Below, piece by piece: positions 26,887-38,242 of a DNA stretch of 64,000 nucleotides (position 1 is the stretch's first letter; each line of letters begins with the position of its first letter). The notes under the pieces are model-generated. The model was not told the DNA's origin, searched no databases, and saw only the letters and a program-made list of their open reading frames with translations. Source of the stretch: Erpobdella octoculata (lineage: Eukaryota; Annelida; Clitellata; Hirudinida; Erpobdellidae); assembly GCA_963978895.1 (NCBI GenBank), contig OZ022239.1, positions 38,306,330 to 38,370,329 of the forward strand. The letters are read 5' to 3'. The position numbers were made by a program, and so were the translations under genes.

Positions 26887-28392
26887 ATGACTGATGTGGT
26901 TATCACAAAAGAGAACGTTGAAAGACACTTGAAGGACCTAAAAACAGATAAAAGTCCGGGTATCGATGCATTACATCCCATGTTTTTAAGAGAAGTAAGA
27001 CACGAAATAAGCGATGTGTTAGCAGAAATAATGAACAGGTCCTTGAAAACTGGAGAAATTCTTCGTGATTGGAAAGATGCAATCATTGTACCACTCTTTA
27101 AAAAAGGTAGCAGATCTGAGGCAAGTAACTATCGTCCAGTAAGTCTCACGTGTATTATTTGCAAAGTTATGGAAAAAATCATTCAGCTCGAATTAATGAA
27201 TCACATTAGACACCACAGCATTTTGATAAACAGCCAACATGGATTCGTACAAAGGCGATCATGTCTAACAAATTTGCTAGATTGTTTTGAAAATGTTTAT
27301 ACCCACTTAGATAAAGGATCCCCTGTAGACATAGTCTATCTGGATTTTGCCAAAGCCTTCGACAAAGTACCACATACACGGTTGATGAGAAAAATAGAAG
27401 CGGCTGGAATAGGAGGTAATATTCGAGGATGGATCAAAGAATGGCTAGCTGACAGAAGACAAAAAGTGGGAATTAAAGGGAAATACTCGGAGTGGAAAAG
27501 CATAAAAAGTGGTGTACCGCAAGGATCCGTTTTGGGACCATTACTATTTGTTCTGTTCATTAACGACCTTGATTTAGCGACTTGTTCAAAGGTCTCGAAA
27601 TTTGTTGATGACACAAAGTTATCCATGAAAGTAGAGTGTGAGCTGGATGCCGACATTTTAAGGAAAGATCTTGCAAAAATATACCAATGGTCCCTAGACT
27701 GGCAAATGATGTTCAACGTAGATAAATGCTCAGTGATGCACATGGGTAAGAGAAATCAAGAGTTTCAGTATGAGATGGGAGGAATATTGTTGAAGACATC
27801 TGAAGAGGAAAGAGATCTGGGAGTTGTAGTACACAATAGCGGCAAACCATCAAGACCGTGTGCGGAAGCAGCAAAGCGAGCCAATAAGATTTTAGGATTG
27901 GTCAAGAGAACAATAATAAGTCGAAACCAGGAAATAATTATCAGACTATACAAATGTTTGGTAAGACCACATTTAGAATATTGTGTACAAGCTTGGAGCC
28001 CTGTTTTAAAAAAGGACATCGTAGTGTTGGAGAAGGTACAAAGGAGGGCTACAAAGTTGATTAAGCATTTAAGCCAGTTACCTTACGAAGAAAGATTAAA
28101 ACAATGCGGCTTAACAACTCTAGAGAAAAGGAGAAGTAGGGGTGACTTGATCGAAGCCTACAAGATAATAACAGGAAAAGAGGATTTAACACCAGCAATG
28201 TTTTTCGAACAACCACCGATTCAAAGCACTAGGGGACATAGATTCAAGCTTTTTAAAAAACAAGAAAAGACTTTAAAAAAGGCTTTTTTAGTTCTAGAGT
28301 GGTAAACATATGGAATGACTTGGACGATGACACTGTAGCATCTGAGACTACCACATCTTTTAAAGTAGCGCTATCCAGGCATGGATACTGAT
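26887..28392 (+). pseudogene. CR1-type LINE reverse transcriptase, 5'-truncated, late frameshift
   Basis: An almost complete RT starting just upstream of the fingers: DKSPGIDALHPMFL, NYRPVSLTCIICKVMEK, SQHGFVQRRSCLTNLL, VYLDFAKAFDKVPH, SGVPQGSVLGPLLFVLFIND, the catalytic FVDDTKL, YQWSLDWQMMFNVDKC, ERDLGVVVH, CVQAWSPVLKKD. It is open for ~470 codons. A one-base shift near 28283 then moves the last part (SSRVVNIWNDLDDDTVASE to SRHGY, stop about 28392) to another frame. The motif FVDD, instead of FADD, is one base from the usual form, and both catalytic Asp are kept. The endonuclease is absent, so this is a 5'-truncated copy. CR1 affiliation is by motif resemblance. Confidence 0.87.
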
Positions 28393-28654
28393 TTTTTATG
28401 CAATTATTTATTTTTATTAGTTTACTAGCGGGGTTACCCGGCGTTGCCCGGGGTTTTTAGAGGTTTTTCTAATGTTTGTCTCTCTCGCTCCCGTTCCCTT
28501 CTCCACTTTCCCGTTTTCGTAGCGTTCCCGGTCGCTTTTCCGCTCTCGGTCGTTTTCCAGCTCCCGGTCGCTTTCCCGCTCAGAAGTTCTGTTATCGATT
28601 TTCTCTCTTGCTCGCGTTTCCTTCCAAGCTTGCTCTCCCGATTCCAGTCACTTT

Positions 28655-28835
28655 CCGCGTTCCCGGTCGCTTTCCGCGTTCCCGGTCGCTTTCCCGTTCC
28701 CGGTCGCTTTCCCGTTCCCGGTCGCTTTCCCGTTCCCGGTCGCTTTCCCGTTCCCGGTCGCTTTCCCGTTCTCGGTCGCTTTCCCGTTCCCGGTCGCTTT
28801 CCCGTTTCCGGTCGCTTTCCCGTTCCCGCTCACGC
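28655..28835. repeat. 18-bp minisatellite (about 10 units)
   Basis: TTCCCGGTCGCTTTCCCG repeated head to tail. Because 18 is a multiple of 3, all frames stay open and translate as six-residue repeats (SLSRSR, DRERES, ATGNGK). These are not proteins. Confidence 0.93.
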
Positions 28836-28980
28836 TTGCTCTCCCGTTCCCGGTCATGCTTGCTCTCCCATTCCCGGTCACGGTAGCTCTCCCGTTCCCG
28901 TTTCCGTTCCCGCTCATTTTCTCTTTTACATTCTTTCATAACTTCTGTTAGCCTATAAAACGCAAAATAGATTTGCTAAG

Positions 28981-29332
28981 ACTATATATATATATATATG
29001 AATGTTTGTGGGTTAGTTTGTCTATTATAGAAACGGGAAAGCACCCGGAACGGACAGCGAGCGGGAACAGAAAAGCAAGCGTGAGCGGGAATGGGAGAGC
29101 AAACGTGAGCGGGAACGGGGCAGCGACCGGGACAGGAAAACGACCGGGAGCGGGAAAGCGACCGGGAGCGGGAAAGCGACCGGGAGCGGGAAAGCGACCG
29201 GCAGTGGGAAAACGACCGAAAACGGAAAAGCTAACAGGAGTGGGAAAGCAGGTGAGAAAGGAAACGGGAGAGAAAGAGACAAACATTAGAAAAACCTCAA
29301 AAAACCTGGGCAACGCCGGGTATCTCCGCTAG
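28981..29332 (+). mobile_element. plus-strand Helitron derivative nested in the minus-strand one
   Basis: CTATATATATATATATATGA, then ATGTTTGTGGGTTAG, G-rich 18-bp-type units (29035-29240), and the tail GGCAACGCCGGGTATCTCCG with CTAG at 29329-29332 followed by T. The leading TC is not exact (AC). Confidence 0.6.
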
Positions 29333-29639
29333 TACATACATAAACACACACACAGACACACATACATGCACATACACATACATACATACACACATACATA
29401 CGCACATATATATATATATAGTTCCCGCTCGCTCACCCGCTCCGCTCCGCTCATTTTGTGACGGATTTCAAAATTTTTTTTTTATTTTTGATTTTCATTG
29501 ACTCTCAAGGTTGTGTGAAAATTTCATTACGATCGGATGAATGGTGTAGCAATGCATAAAGGACATTAACATACATAAATACATATATACAAACATTCAT
29601 TTTTATATATATAGATTTATCTATTATTATCATTTATTT

Positions 29640-29770
29640 TTTTTATTCTATTTATTATTATTTTTAATTCGAAGTGGTTGTCTATAGGCGTAAAGTCTTC
29701 TAAACCACTATAATAAACGTTATCTTATCTTATCTTATCTTATCTTATCTTATCTTATCTTATTTTATCT
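29640..29770 (+). repeat. (CTTAT)n tail, probable LINE 3' end
   Basis: Seven to eight TATCT pentamers at about 29721-29762 follow GGCGTAAAGTCTTCTAAACC and AATAAACG. A simple-repeat tail after a short unique stretch is typical of LINE 3' ends. No coding part is attached. Confidence 0.45.
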
Positions 29771-29849
29771 ATTTATTTATTTACTCCGTGGCAAAACATT
29801 TTGTTGTTTTTCAGCGGTTTTATTATGTCGCTTTTACTCTTCCTTATAC

Positions 29850-31290
29850 TTTGACCTCGATAAATATGTAAACATATCTGATATGTCTCGTCGCAACACG
29901 TTATATTTTTTTGTTGTATCTGTACTTTTAAATGACTTTCATGAGTTCTGATGATGGCTAGTAAAGCCGAAAATTGCAGGTCAGCTCATGACCAAATCAT
30001 TAATCTATATATATAAAAGAACATGTCCTGACTGACTGACTGACTGATAATCAACGCCGAGCTCAAACGCCTCATCCTAGGAACGTGAAATTTGGAACTT
30101 ATATTACTTTTATTGCGTAAGCATCCACTAAGAAAGGATTTTTGAAAATTTTGCTTCCGAGGGAAAGAAACTGGAAAACAAACTTTTTTCTAAAACAATG
30201 TATATCTCGAAAACCAAAAATGAGAAGCTTTTGAAATTTAGTATATGAATTTCTCTTGAAAAATAAAAAGATACGTGTTTCACCATTTTTTGAAAATTCG
30301 GTTTCCCGGACCGTAAATGTGGGTTGGAAAATTGGGTTATTTGGTTTTTAAAGTAGCTGCTACTCAAAAATTGTGAATGCTACAGGAGTAAAAATTAGTA
30401 TTTAGTTTCTACTCCAAAAATAATGAAATACGTGTTTTAGCATTTTTTGAAAATTTGGTTTCCAGGACTTCAAATGTGGGGTGAAAAAAGGGTTATTTGT
30501 TTTTTAAAGTAACTGCTACTCAAAAACTGTAAATACCACAGATATAACAATTAGTATTTAATTTCTACTAAAAAATAATGATATACGTGTTTTACCATTT
30601 TTTGAAAATTTGGTTTCCAGGACCTTAAACATGAAGTGGAAAAAGGGTTATTTGATTTTAAAATAACTGCTACTCAAAAACAGTAAGTGCTACAGATGTG
30701 AAAATTAGTATTTTGAGGTTTTGTGCTGGTTAAAAGTAGATGAGTTCAGTTTATCACCGGACGGACGGGCCAAGCTGTTATTTTAGGGTCTTCATACGGC
30801 CCTGCCCAAACCTTAAATCAAGATGGGACGGGCCGAGATTTTTAACAAAATATATAGACATTTTAGTGATTTTAGGGTGTTCAGACGGGCGGGGCTAAAC
30901 CTGAAGTCAAGGTGGGACGGTCCGAAGTTTTTCATCAAGTATATAGAACTTCTAGCCCTGTAAAAACGGGCCGGGCCCATATAAGACGGACCGTGCCGGG
31001 CCAGGAATTTCGGTCTTTGAAACGGGCTGGGCCAAGTTGTCGACGGGCCGAGCCGAGACCTAAAAAATTGATCCGTGCAGTACTCTACTATGTATCCACG
31101 GATCAAATTCTCTAGTTTCAGGCAAGCGAAGCCGCTACGGGCACTGCTAGTAAAAGTATATTCCAGTTATTTCAAAAGTATCTTGGTATTTCCGATTTTC
31201 GAAAAGTGTCGCGTTTGATAGAAAAAGTGTGTAATAAGAAATTGCCATAGTGTTTAATAAAGCGTGTCTGAAAGAACAGCTTGTTTCTAA
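29850..31290 (+). mobile_element. Penelope-like element fragment split by a Helitron
   Basis: 29950-30003 and 31151-31290 together match 57315-57527 (GAGTTCTGATGATGGCTA, CAGGTCAGCTCATGACCAAA, then TTCGAAAAGTGTCGCGTTTG), with the Helitron 30004-31150 exactly at the break. The second part translates like the N-terminal segment of Penelope-type proteins (a basic helix, then KACLKEQLVPNYLK-like). The Penelope assignment is tentative. The split itself is plain from the sequence. Confidence 0.5.
30004..31150 (+). mobile_element. complete non-autonomous Helitron (1147 bp), insertion supported by an empty site
   Basis: 5' TCTATATATATAAAAGAACA. The 3' end is GCAAGCGAAGCCGCTACGGG..CTAG (CTAG at 31147-31150). 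It is inserted between A (30003) and T (31151) with no duplication. The uninserted repeat copy at 57305-57430 reads straight through (ATTAA|TAAAA). Inside there is a ~156-bp tandem repeat (about 30260-30720, near three copies starting at ATACGTGTTT at 30271, 30428 and 30583) and a GC-rich block with GACGGGCCG-like repeats (30760-31070). It contains no gene. Confidence 0.9.
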
Positions 31291-31299
31291 TTATTTGAA

Positions 31300-31500
31300 G
31301 AATTGTACTCGAGTACGAGTACTTGAAAAACGTACTCGAGTTGTACTAGAGTACGAGTACTTGAAAAACGTACTCGAGTTGTACTAGAGTACGAGTACTT
31401 GAAAAACGTACTCGAGTTGTACTAGAGTACGAGTACTTGAAAAACGTACTCGAGTTGTACTAGAGTACGAGTACTTGAAAAACGTACTCGAGTACGAGTA
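31300..31500. repeat. 38-bp tandem repeat, about five copies
   Basis: GTACTAGAGTACGAGTACTT followed by GAAAAACGTACTCGAGTT repeats head to tail. Each unit contains short palindromes around ACTCGAGT. Probably sub-terminal repeats of a hAT-like element, but no matching end was found on the left. Confidence 0.85.
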
Positions 31501-31609
31501 TCAAGTACTATATATCTGATACTCAGTACAGAGTGGAAAGCGAGTACGAGTTCTTAAAAAACGTACTCGAGTTCTACTCGAGTACGAGTACCAAATACTA
31601 CATCTCTGG

Positions 31610-31844
31610 TAAATGGTACTACCCAAACTCGACCCAAACCCAAAATTTTTCAATTTTGAAACCCGAGCTCGAACCCGAAATTTTGAAAGTCAAAAACCCG
31701 AACCCGAAATTTTGAAAGTCAAAAACCCGAACCCGATGTTTGAGAACTTGAAAACCCGAACTCCGATTTTGGTAAGTCTCAAACCCGAAAATTCAAAATT
31801 CAAGAACCCGAAAAAGTCAAAACGTCGTACCCGTGACATCCCTA
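31610..31844. mobile_element. hAT-like right end with AACCCGAA sub-terminal repeats
   Basis: AACCCGAACCCGAAATTTTG-type repeats lead to the terminus TACCCGTGACATCCCTA at 31844. This is identical to the right end of the hAT element at 57560-59281. The left end is not identifiable here. Confidence 0.6.
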
Positions 31845-32773
31845 ATACTAATTAATTATCAATAAGACCAATATGAAGAACAGCTCATATCAATATAACG
31901 TGCAAATTCAAACTTCGGCATCTATGGGTTAAACGTTTCACGGTAATTGTTCAGATCACTGAACGAACTTGCAAAACAAAACTTGGTCCTCGATGACGAA
32001 ATCGTTCGTTGTTAAAAATTGTTATTATGCATATGGCGCACTGAGAGTAGTGCTAGGCGGTACTGCAAATTTCTACCACGGTGTCGACCGACAGTACCCT
32101 GAAGAAATACTGCGATACTTGCTATACCGCGGTACTCAGATCGGTTGAAAAGGTGACCTTTAATGAATATAAGACGTATATATAATATATGCTTACCTAA
32201 TTTTTTTCAAGACAACGGGGGCCCCGGCGCGAGGGCCTCAGATCGGTTGGAAAGGTAACATTTAATGACTATAAAACGTATATATAATATATGCTAACCT
32301 ATTTTTTATTCAAGACACAACGGGGGCCCCGCCATGGCATACTTGGCATACCGGTTTATCGGGCACTGACCTTGAGAACTAATAGGAGGTCTACGAGTGT
32401 AAAAGAATGTCATAGACGACGCCGAAAGTAAGAGGATGACGACGCAGAATGTAAGAGGCTGAGGATGAAACAGAAGAGAGTAACCATGGCGACGACGAGA
32501 GCAAGAGAACTAACTGGAGCAGGTCGACGGGTGCAGGAGAGGAGGAAGAGGACGACGATGAGGATATACGTTGTCAGGAGGTCCGGAGAGCGACCCCTCA
32601 TATAATGAGCATTCTTGCTCATTTAATGATTTATTAATAGCCGGGATGCCCAAGCGATCAGGGCGTAGCAAACATGCCCATCCTGGGGGTGTAACCGTCC
32701 TATTTTACCAACAAAGTTTTTACTTAATTTTAAAAAATAAATTATTGGTTTTATATATTGTTTATTTAAAAAC
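31845..32773. other. non-coding stretch with a ~103-bp direct repeat
   Basis: CAGATCGGTTGAAAAGGT through ACGGGGGCCCC occurs at about 32136-32225 and again at about 32239-32330. GC-rich (TACCGC) pieces at 32055-32135 look like DNA-transposon ends but lack a partner. No gene is supported. Confidence 0.6.
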
Positions 32774-33560
32774 TAGAGCTGCGAATTAATCGCGATTAAT
32801 TCTGTTAATTAACGCTAAATAATTAGCGCATTAAAAAAATTAACGCCGTTAAATATTTTCAATCAAATCAAATCAAATCAAATTTATTTAACGCCAATGT
32901 CGTAAACGAATCTGAGGCTACTACTAATCTAAATTTTGCACCAAAATATAAAATTAATATATATTTTTTTGTTATTAAATGCTTTTATTTAACTTCACTC
33001 GTCTCTCTGTTTGTTTGTCTGTTTCTTTGTCTGTGGTGATCAAATCTTAGAAACAAAATTCACCCACTTTTCGACTACCTAGAGCTCTAAAACTTTCAAG
33101 AAAGCTTTATTCTGGATGACAGTACATGAATTGAATGTTTCCGACATGAATTAGGCCTTAAATCAATTAAAATTAATCAAATCAAATTAATCAAGTTGTT
33201 TATTTATAAGTCACCAGATGTCCAAAATAATTAAACAGTACGGGTGTTTATTTATAAGTCGCCAGAGGTCCAAAATAATTAAACAGTACGGATGTTTATT
33301 TATAAGTCGCCAGAGGTCCAAAATAATTAAACAGTACGGATGTTTATTTATAAGTCGCCAGAGGTCCAAAATAATTAAACAGTACGGAGGTTTATTTATA
33401 AGTCGCCAGAGGTCCAATATACAAGATTGAGCGTAACGCTTGTTTTAGATTCAAAAGTTTTAGTTTGTTGACTCTGATAAAAAGGCAAATACATGAATTT
33501 TTTTAATTTTTTTTTATCTTTATTTGTTCGACGTATTTTTATCCATTTTTTGTACCTCTC

Positions 33561-33607
<47 letters not shown>

Positions 33608-33768
33608 AGGGAGAGAGAAAGTGAGAAAGAGAGGGAGAGAGAAAGTACTGTGTTTGAAACAGAAATTGTATCTAAACATATTGCGTTAAAATCACGATTA
33701 ACTCTCGATTGAAATTTTTAACCGTATGCGATTAAACGATTAAAAATTTTAATCGATTCACAGCTCTA
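32774..33768. mobile_element. non-autonomous hAT element, perfect 8-bp duplication
   Basis: Ends TAGAGCTGCGAATTAATCGC (left) and ...GATTCACAGCTCTA (right) are inverted repeats. Flanks are TTAAAAAC at 32766-32773 and 33769-33776. It has no transposase. It carries a 48-bp tandem repeat (33218-33420), a (CAAAT)n run (about 32866-32884) and a (GA)n tract (33565-33602). Confidence 0.88.
33195..33420. repeat. 48-bp tandem repeat, 4-5 copies
   Basis: GTTTATTTATAAGTCGCCAG AGGTCCAAAATAATTAAACA GTACGGAT repeats with a few base changes. About two copies occur in inverted orientation at 35195-35290. It has no spacers, so it is not a CRISPR array. Confidence 0.92.
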
Positions 33769-34299
33769 TTAAAAACACATAAAATTGGGTATTACCGCAA
33801 CCCTAATGTTTTTGTTGAATTTTGAAAAAGGCTTAAGAATAAGATTATTGTACTCATTTTTTTTCTTAAATTACATATACTTTGTATTAAAATTTAAAAA
33901 ATAGCAATTTTGAAATATGATCACTAAAGTGTATGCTTTTAGTAAATGGTCATTTCACCAATGGGTAGCTTTTGGTATACACCCTGTAGTTTCGGACTAG
34001 AAGACGGCTTTTTTATATCTTTTTTAATGCAGACTCAAAAGTATTTCTAGTAGTTTTTACTAACGATCCACTTTTGACAGCAGAAACAACAATTTTTAAA
34101 GACCCCTCACCCCATCTTTCACGTTTCCCCATTATTTTTAGTTCTCAATACTAATTATAATAATGAATAGAAAATAGTTAAGTTCACCACAATGCAATTT
34201 TTATTAGAATCAAACTGATTAAATCCAATATAAAATGCAATTTGTATATAAAACAGAATAGACAGAAATAGTATGACACAAAATAAAATATAACAAGTA

Positions 34300-34412
34300 A
34301 AGCAAAAAACGAGTTTTTCAACACAAACTTTTATTTCAAATACATTCTATTTAGAAATATGAAAGATATTCAAATTAAGTTTTTTTTTACAAACTTTTAT
34401 TTAGGTTACAAT

Positions 34413-34472
<60 letters not shown>

Positions 34473-35416
34473 AGTGGTTTTCTCGGTACACAAATCTTGC
34501 AAGTAAAATTTAACCAGCTTTTTGACTAGCTAGGAAGTTGAAACTTTCAGCATAGCTTTATATTAGATGACAATACAATACATAATTCTATTAAAAAAAA
34601 TATTTCTTAACATCTTTCGTATTTCTAAATCGGATGTATTTGAAATCAAAGTTTGATTTGAAAAACTAGTTTTTTCCTATAATTGTTTTAATTGAATCAT
34701 GTATTGTCATCCAATATAAAGCTATGCTGTAAGTTTCAGCTTCCTAGCTAGTCAAAAAGCTGGTTAAATTTTACTTGTAAAATTTGTGTACAGAAAAAGG
34801 CACACACACACAAGCAGAGATTGTAAGTTGAATAAAAGTTTGTAAACAATAAAAACAAGTAAAGAAAAAACGAGTTTTTCAACAACTTTGATTTCAAATA
34901 CACTCGATTTAGAAATACGAAATATGTTCAATTTAAGTTTTTTTAATTGAATCATGTATTGTCATCCAATATAAAACTATTAAAAAAAAAGTTTCAGCTT
35001 CCTATCTGGTCAAAAAGCGGGTTAAATTTTACTTGCAAGATTTGCGTACAGAGAAAGACACAGGCACAAACAGAGATTGTAACCTAACCAAGTAAAGATA
35101 AAAAATTAATTTTAAAAAATGCTTTTATTTGCCTCTTTATTTGAGTCAACGAACTATAATTTTTGAATCTAAAACAACCATTACGCTAAAATTGTTAATT
35201 ATTTTGGACCTCTGGCGACTTATAAATAAACATCCGTACTGTTTTATTATTTTGGACCTCTGGCGACTTATACATAAACAACTTATTATAGTCGCTAGAT
35301 GGCAGGAATTAATTTGATTTTATTCATTTTAATTGACTTAAGGCCTAAGATTTGATCACCACAGACAAACAAGCAAACAACAGAGAGAAAGTGCAGTTAA
35401 ATAAAAGCATTTAATA
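34300..35416. repeat. cluster of a ~230-bp dispersed repeat in both orientations
   Basis: A unit starting ACTTTTATTTAGGTTACAAT and containing AACTTTCAGCATAGCTTTAT and GACAATACATGATTCAATT lies + at 34380-34600 and - at 34620-34850 and 34860-35090. A related unit lies - at 35115-35416 and + at 32965-33160. Other copies are at 39010-39250 and 52585-52760. A (GT)n tract of ~50 bp is at 34421-34470. No coding potential is visible. Confidence 0.7.
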
Positions 35417-35593
35417 ACTCCGCCTCGCTAATTGCGAGCCAGTCCCAAGCCTGGAGAAAGGAGGAGGGAAAAGAAAAAAAGATCAAATTCTGATCCACGA
35501 CAGGAAGTACTTAACTGCTTCCTACATACATACATTAGAGTCTTAAAACACCTGGTGTAAAGGACTATAAACTATTATAAAAAAAAAAAAAAA
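35417..35593 (+). mobile_element. SINE with poly(A) tail and 14-bp target duplication
   Basis: Starts ACTCCGCCTCGCTAATTGCG, contains CCAGTCCCAAGCCTGGAGAA and GATCAAATTCTGATCCACG, and ends in poly(A). Flanks are AAAAGCATTTAATA at 35403-35416 and 35594-35607, a perfect 14-bp duplication typical of LINE-driven insertion. A second copy in the opposite orientation is at 58029-58199. I do not recognise a tRNA head with certainty. Confidence 0.85.
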
Positions 35594-35829
35594 AAAAGCA
35601 TTTAATAAAAGTTTGTAAAAATAAAGTGAAATAAACTATATAAAACATAATCTAACCAAAATTTGATAAAAATTCCGATAAATTTAATAATTTACTATGA
35701 ACTTCTAACAGGAACTTCTAACAACCAACACAATAGGATACAACAGCACAAAGAAGAAAGTTTTGGTTGTGGTTCTCTCAGCTCATTGACCGTGCATCAC
35801 TTAGCTTCGGGTTTCTCCGCTAGGCCCAC

Positions 35830-38048
35830 CAGGCCCGTAGGCAGGATTTAGTGAGTGGGGAAGCTATGAAAAGTAGTAGGGGGCTATATCATTATTCTTA
35901 TATTGTTAAAGAAATTGTGTGGTATTACAGTAAGCTTTAAATTGTTTCTTCGAATTAATCAGTTCAGCAATAATGGGGTTAACAGTATTGCATTAATTGC
36001 ATTGTCAGACTAGCACTAAAAAATACTAAATTATGAAAATAGTTTGAATTATTGAGAGTCATTCAAAAACCAAAAGCCAAAGTTGGTCAGCTAATCTGAA
36101 TTAGCTTCTTTTTCTGTTCTAAAACTGTAAGATTGAAGTTATTATAGTATTGTAAGACTTAGTCCAAGCACTGATTATGAAACTGATGACAATTTTCATG
36201 TGTAAAACATGAATGGATGTGTAGTAGCTTGAAATGAGAAACTAAACTAAAAAGTGCATTTCATTATAATGTGGTTTGATCATTGTCAAGACAATTATTC
36301 AAATCCGATTTTATTTTATGGTATTCTTGGTATTTGATACAGGTGTACACATTTTTATCAAAAATTTTGATAAATTACAATTACAACAAATTGCGACGTG
36401 ATTGAATAGAAACTTTCTGCAAGAAGGTATCCATATCAATTGCTTGACAGAGCGATTTTTCAAATGCCAAAAGTATAAGTTGGCTCTTTTTCTCATGGGA
36501 CATTGATCTTCCCTGTGGTCGTAGTAATCGTGTTAAACAAGAAAATGAATTCTCACAAGTGGCGGTCGAGATGTCATTGCAGCTCAATAGTGCCAATTTC
36601 GAGTAGGAAATGCATCTTTATAGTCCAGCATAAAATCCATCCCTTCCTGGAGACTGCAGCCTGGTTGAAATTTGTTTTTTTTTAAAAACCTACTTGCAAT
36701 GAGAGCCTCATCTGCAATATATTTTTTAACATCGTCATGCCTGTCTTGTTTCAGCAGTTGCGTCAACGGTTTAAGGTCATTGACATCTAAAAACTTGCCT
36801 GATGTTGTAGAAGGGCAGACACTGCCCATGCCAAACCTTTAGAAGAACCATCAACAAACCTCTCTATCAACTCTCTTATATACTGTCCAACATGCTAAAA
36901 TAAATAGCACGAAGCCGATTCCACTCTGGTGAACACTCTTGCTCATCACTCTTCCAAGAGTAGACATAACTACAGAATCATGTAGCATGCTACTCTATAC
37001 TTTTACTCTTTTTGGTATGGGTTGTAGCAATGGTACATTTATTATCTCGACTTTATTCACTTTTTCTTGTAAACCAGCTGACTCTGCTATCTTCTTGAAA
37101 GTTTCCTCGTTTTTTAGCCCAGCCAAATCAGTAATAGCAAACTGAATCAGGTTCCAAGCTGCAGACATATTGCATTCATTACCTTGCATCATTTTGTTCG
37201 CTGGATCCAAAAATTTCAAAATCTGTACAAAGATTTCGGCAATAACAGCACAGTCCATTTTTTGAAAATTTATCAACAATCCTGATTATTCAACTGCTAT
37301 GTCTGCCTTATTTTCATGAATAATTTTTGCTGATTCTAAATGGCCTGTCTAACGCTGTTTTGGCAGTCTTTTCAGTTTATGCCCTTCATAGATATTTTAT
37401 GGCAACTGTCTACGGAAAAATACATTCAGTTTTTCGCACAAATCAAATATTTTTTATTCTTGTGATATGCTGAATTGAGTGCACGATCCTCAAATGAAGT
37501 TGGTGGTTATAACAGTGCACATATGGAATTTCTCTTTTGGTCTCATCCCGCAAGTATTTCTGTATACCACCCTTACAACCAGACATAACACTGGCCCCGT
37601 CATAACATTGACAAAGTGTAGAAGTTGTTTAAATACCATGCTTAGAAAGTTCATCAAGGATGGCTTTGGTGATCGCTTTGGCATCGACTTGTTTCATCTC
37701 AACGATCGAAAATAAATGTTCGACAGGTTTACCATGCACAGCATACCTCAAAACCAGAGTCATGTCTTCAACATTGCATACAGCTCTTGTATCGTCACAT
37801 TTTAAACAGATATTTTGAATGTCACTTTTTTTTAAATTCATCAACATTTTTCTCTTGTACAATCTCAGCCAGTACACTAATGACCTGGTTTTGGATATCT
37901 AGAGACGTGTACTTGGCATTTTTGGGCATATTTTCTGCTATTAACTTCATTTTCTGATCATTTTGCATAGGAAATTTATAATTCTAGTGGGGCTTGAATT
38001 TTTAGTGGGGGGCTGCAGCCCCCCAGTCCCCCGCTAGCTACGGGCCTG
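35830..38048 (-). mobile_element. hAT element with transposase relic, perfect 8-bp duplication
   Basis: Ends CAGGCCCGTAGGCAGG (left) and, inverted, CAGGCCCGTAGCTAGCGG (right, 38048). Flanks are AGGCCCAC at 35822-35829 and 38049-38056. The minus-strand transposase (36311-37877) is broken. Confidence 0.92.
36311..37877 (-). pseudogene. hAT transposase relic (DUF4371/ZMYM-like) inside the element
   Basis: Blocks in order on the minus strand: LKCDDTRAVCNVEDMTLVLRY and DAKAITKAILDELSKHG (about 37660-37800, catalytic-Asp region), CYDGASVMSGCKGG-like sequence (about 37555-37610), a helical insertion region (NVPLLQPIPKRVKV, about 37000), GSVCPSTTSGKFLDVNDLKPLTQL (about 36780), and the C-terminal dimerisation signature STATCENSFSCLTRLLRPQG (about 36490-36580). 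Stops and frameshifts separate the blocks. The zinc-finger end is not visible. It cannot encode a working transposase. Confidence 0.8.
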
Positions 38049-38242
38049 AGGCCCACTATCCTCCCGAGACCTAGCTCTATCAGAACTTTCCAATATTCGC
38101 GTGTGCTGGTTTGCGCTTTCCTTTCATAGTGTAGCCATGGACTTCTTAATATTATATAAGGATGTCCATTGTGCTGCAGGGTCACCACTTTCCTATGTGT
38201 GAGTGTACTGGTGTGCGCTCTCATCATACAGCGTAGCTGACA

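Larger units (their letters stand above)
28425..29615 (-). mobile_element. minisatellite-family Helitron (minus), interrupted by a plus-strand relative
   Basis: The minus-strand 3' end is CTAG at 28425-28428 followed by GCGGGGTTACCCGGCGTTGC. The minus-strand 5' end is at 29615, where ATTCATTTTTATATATATAG is the reverse of the family's TCTATATATATAAAAATGAAT start. Inside are the 18-bp minisatellite (28650-28835), the conserved blocks GAGCGGAGCGGAGCGGG and GCATTGCTACACCATTCATC (29430-29560), and a plus-strand relative at about 28981-29332. Whether both ends belong to one insertion is inference. Confidence 0.6.

Noticed and set aside
28444..28941. Arg/Ser/Glu-rich frames on both strands resembling SR-type splicing proteins (also 3187-3592, 29025-29332, 41157-41638, 50214-50619)
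   Set aside because: They are produced by the 18-bp Helitron minisatellite, with no domain outside the repeats, and are open on both strands at once.
33195..33420. 48-bp repeats (and the 36-bp repeats at 38243-38420, 38-bp at 31300-31500) as a CRISPR-like array
   Set aside because: Units are contiguous with no variable spacers, and the context is eukaryotic.
32965..35416. A single large foldback transposon spanning both inverted arms
   Set aside because: A hAT right end with its target duplication (33768-33776) lies between the arms, so the arms belong to separate copies.
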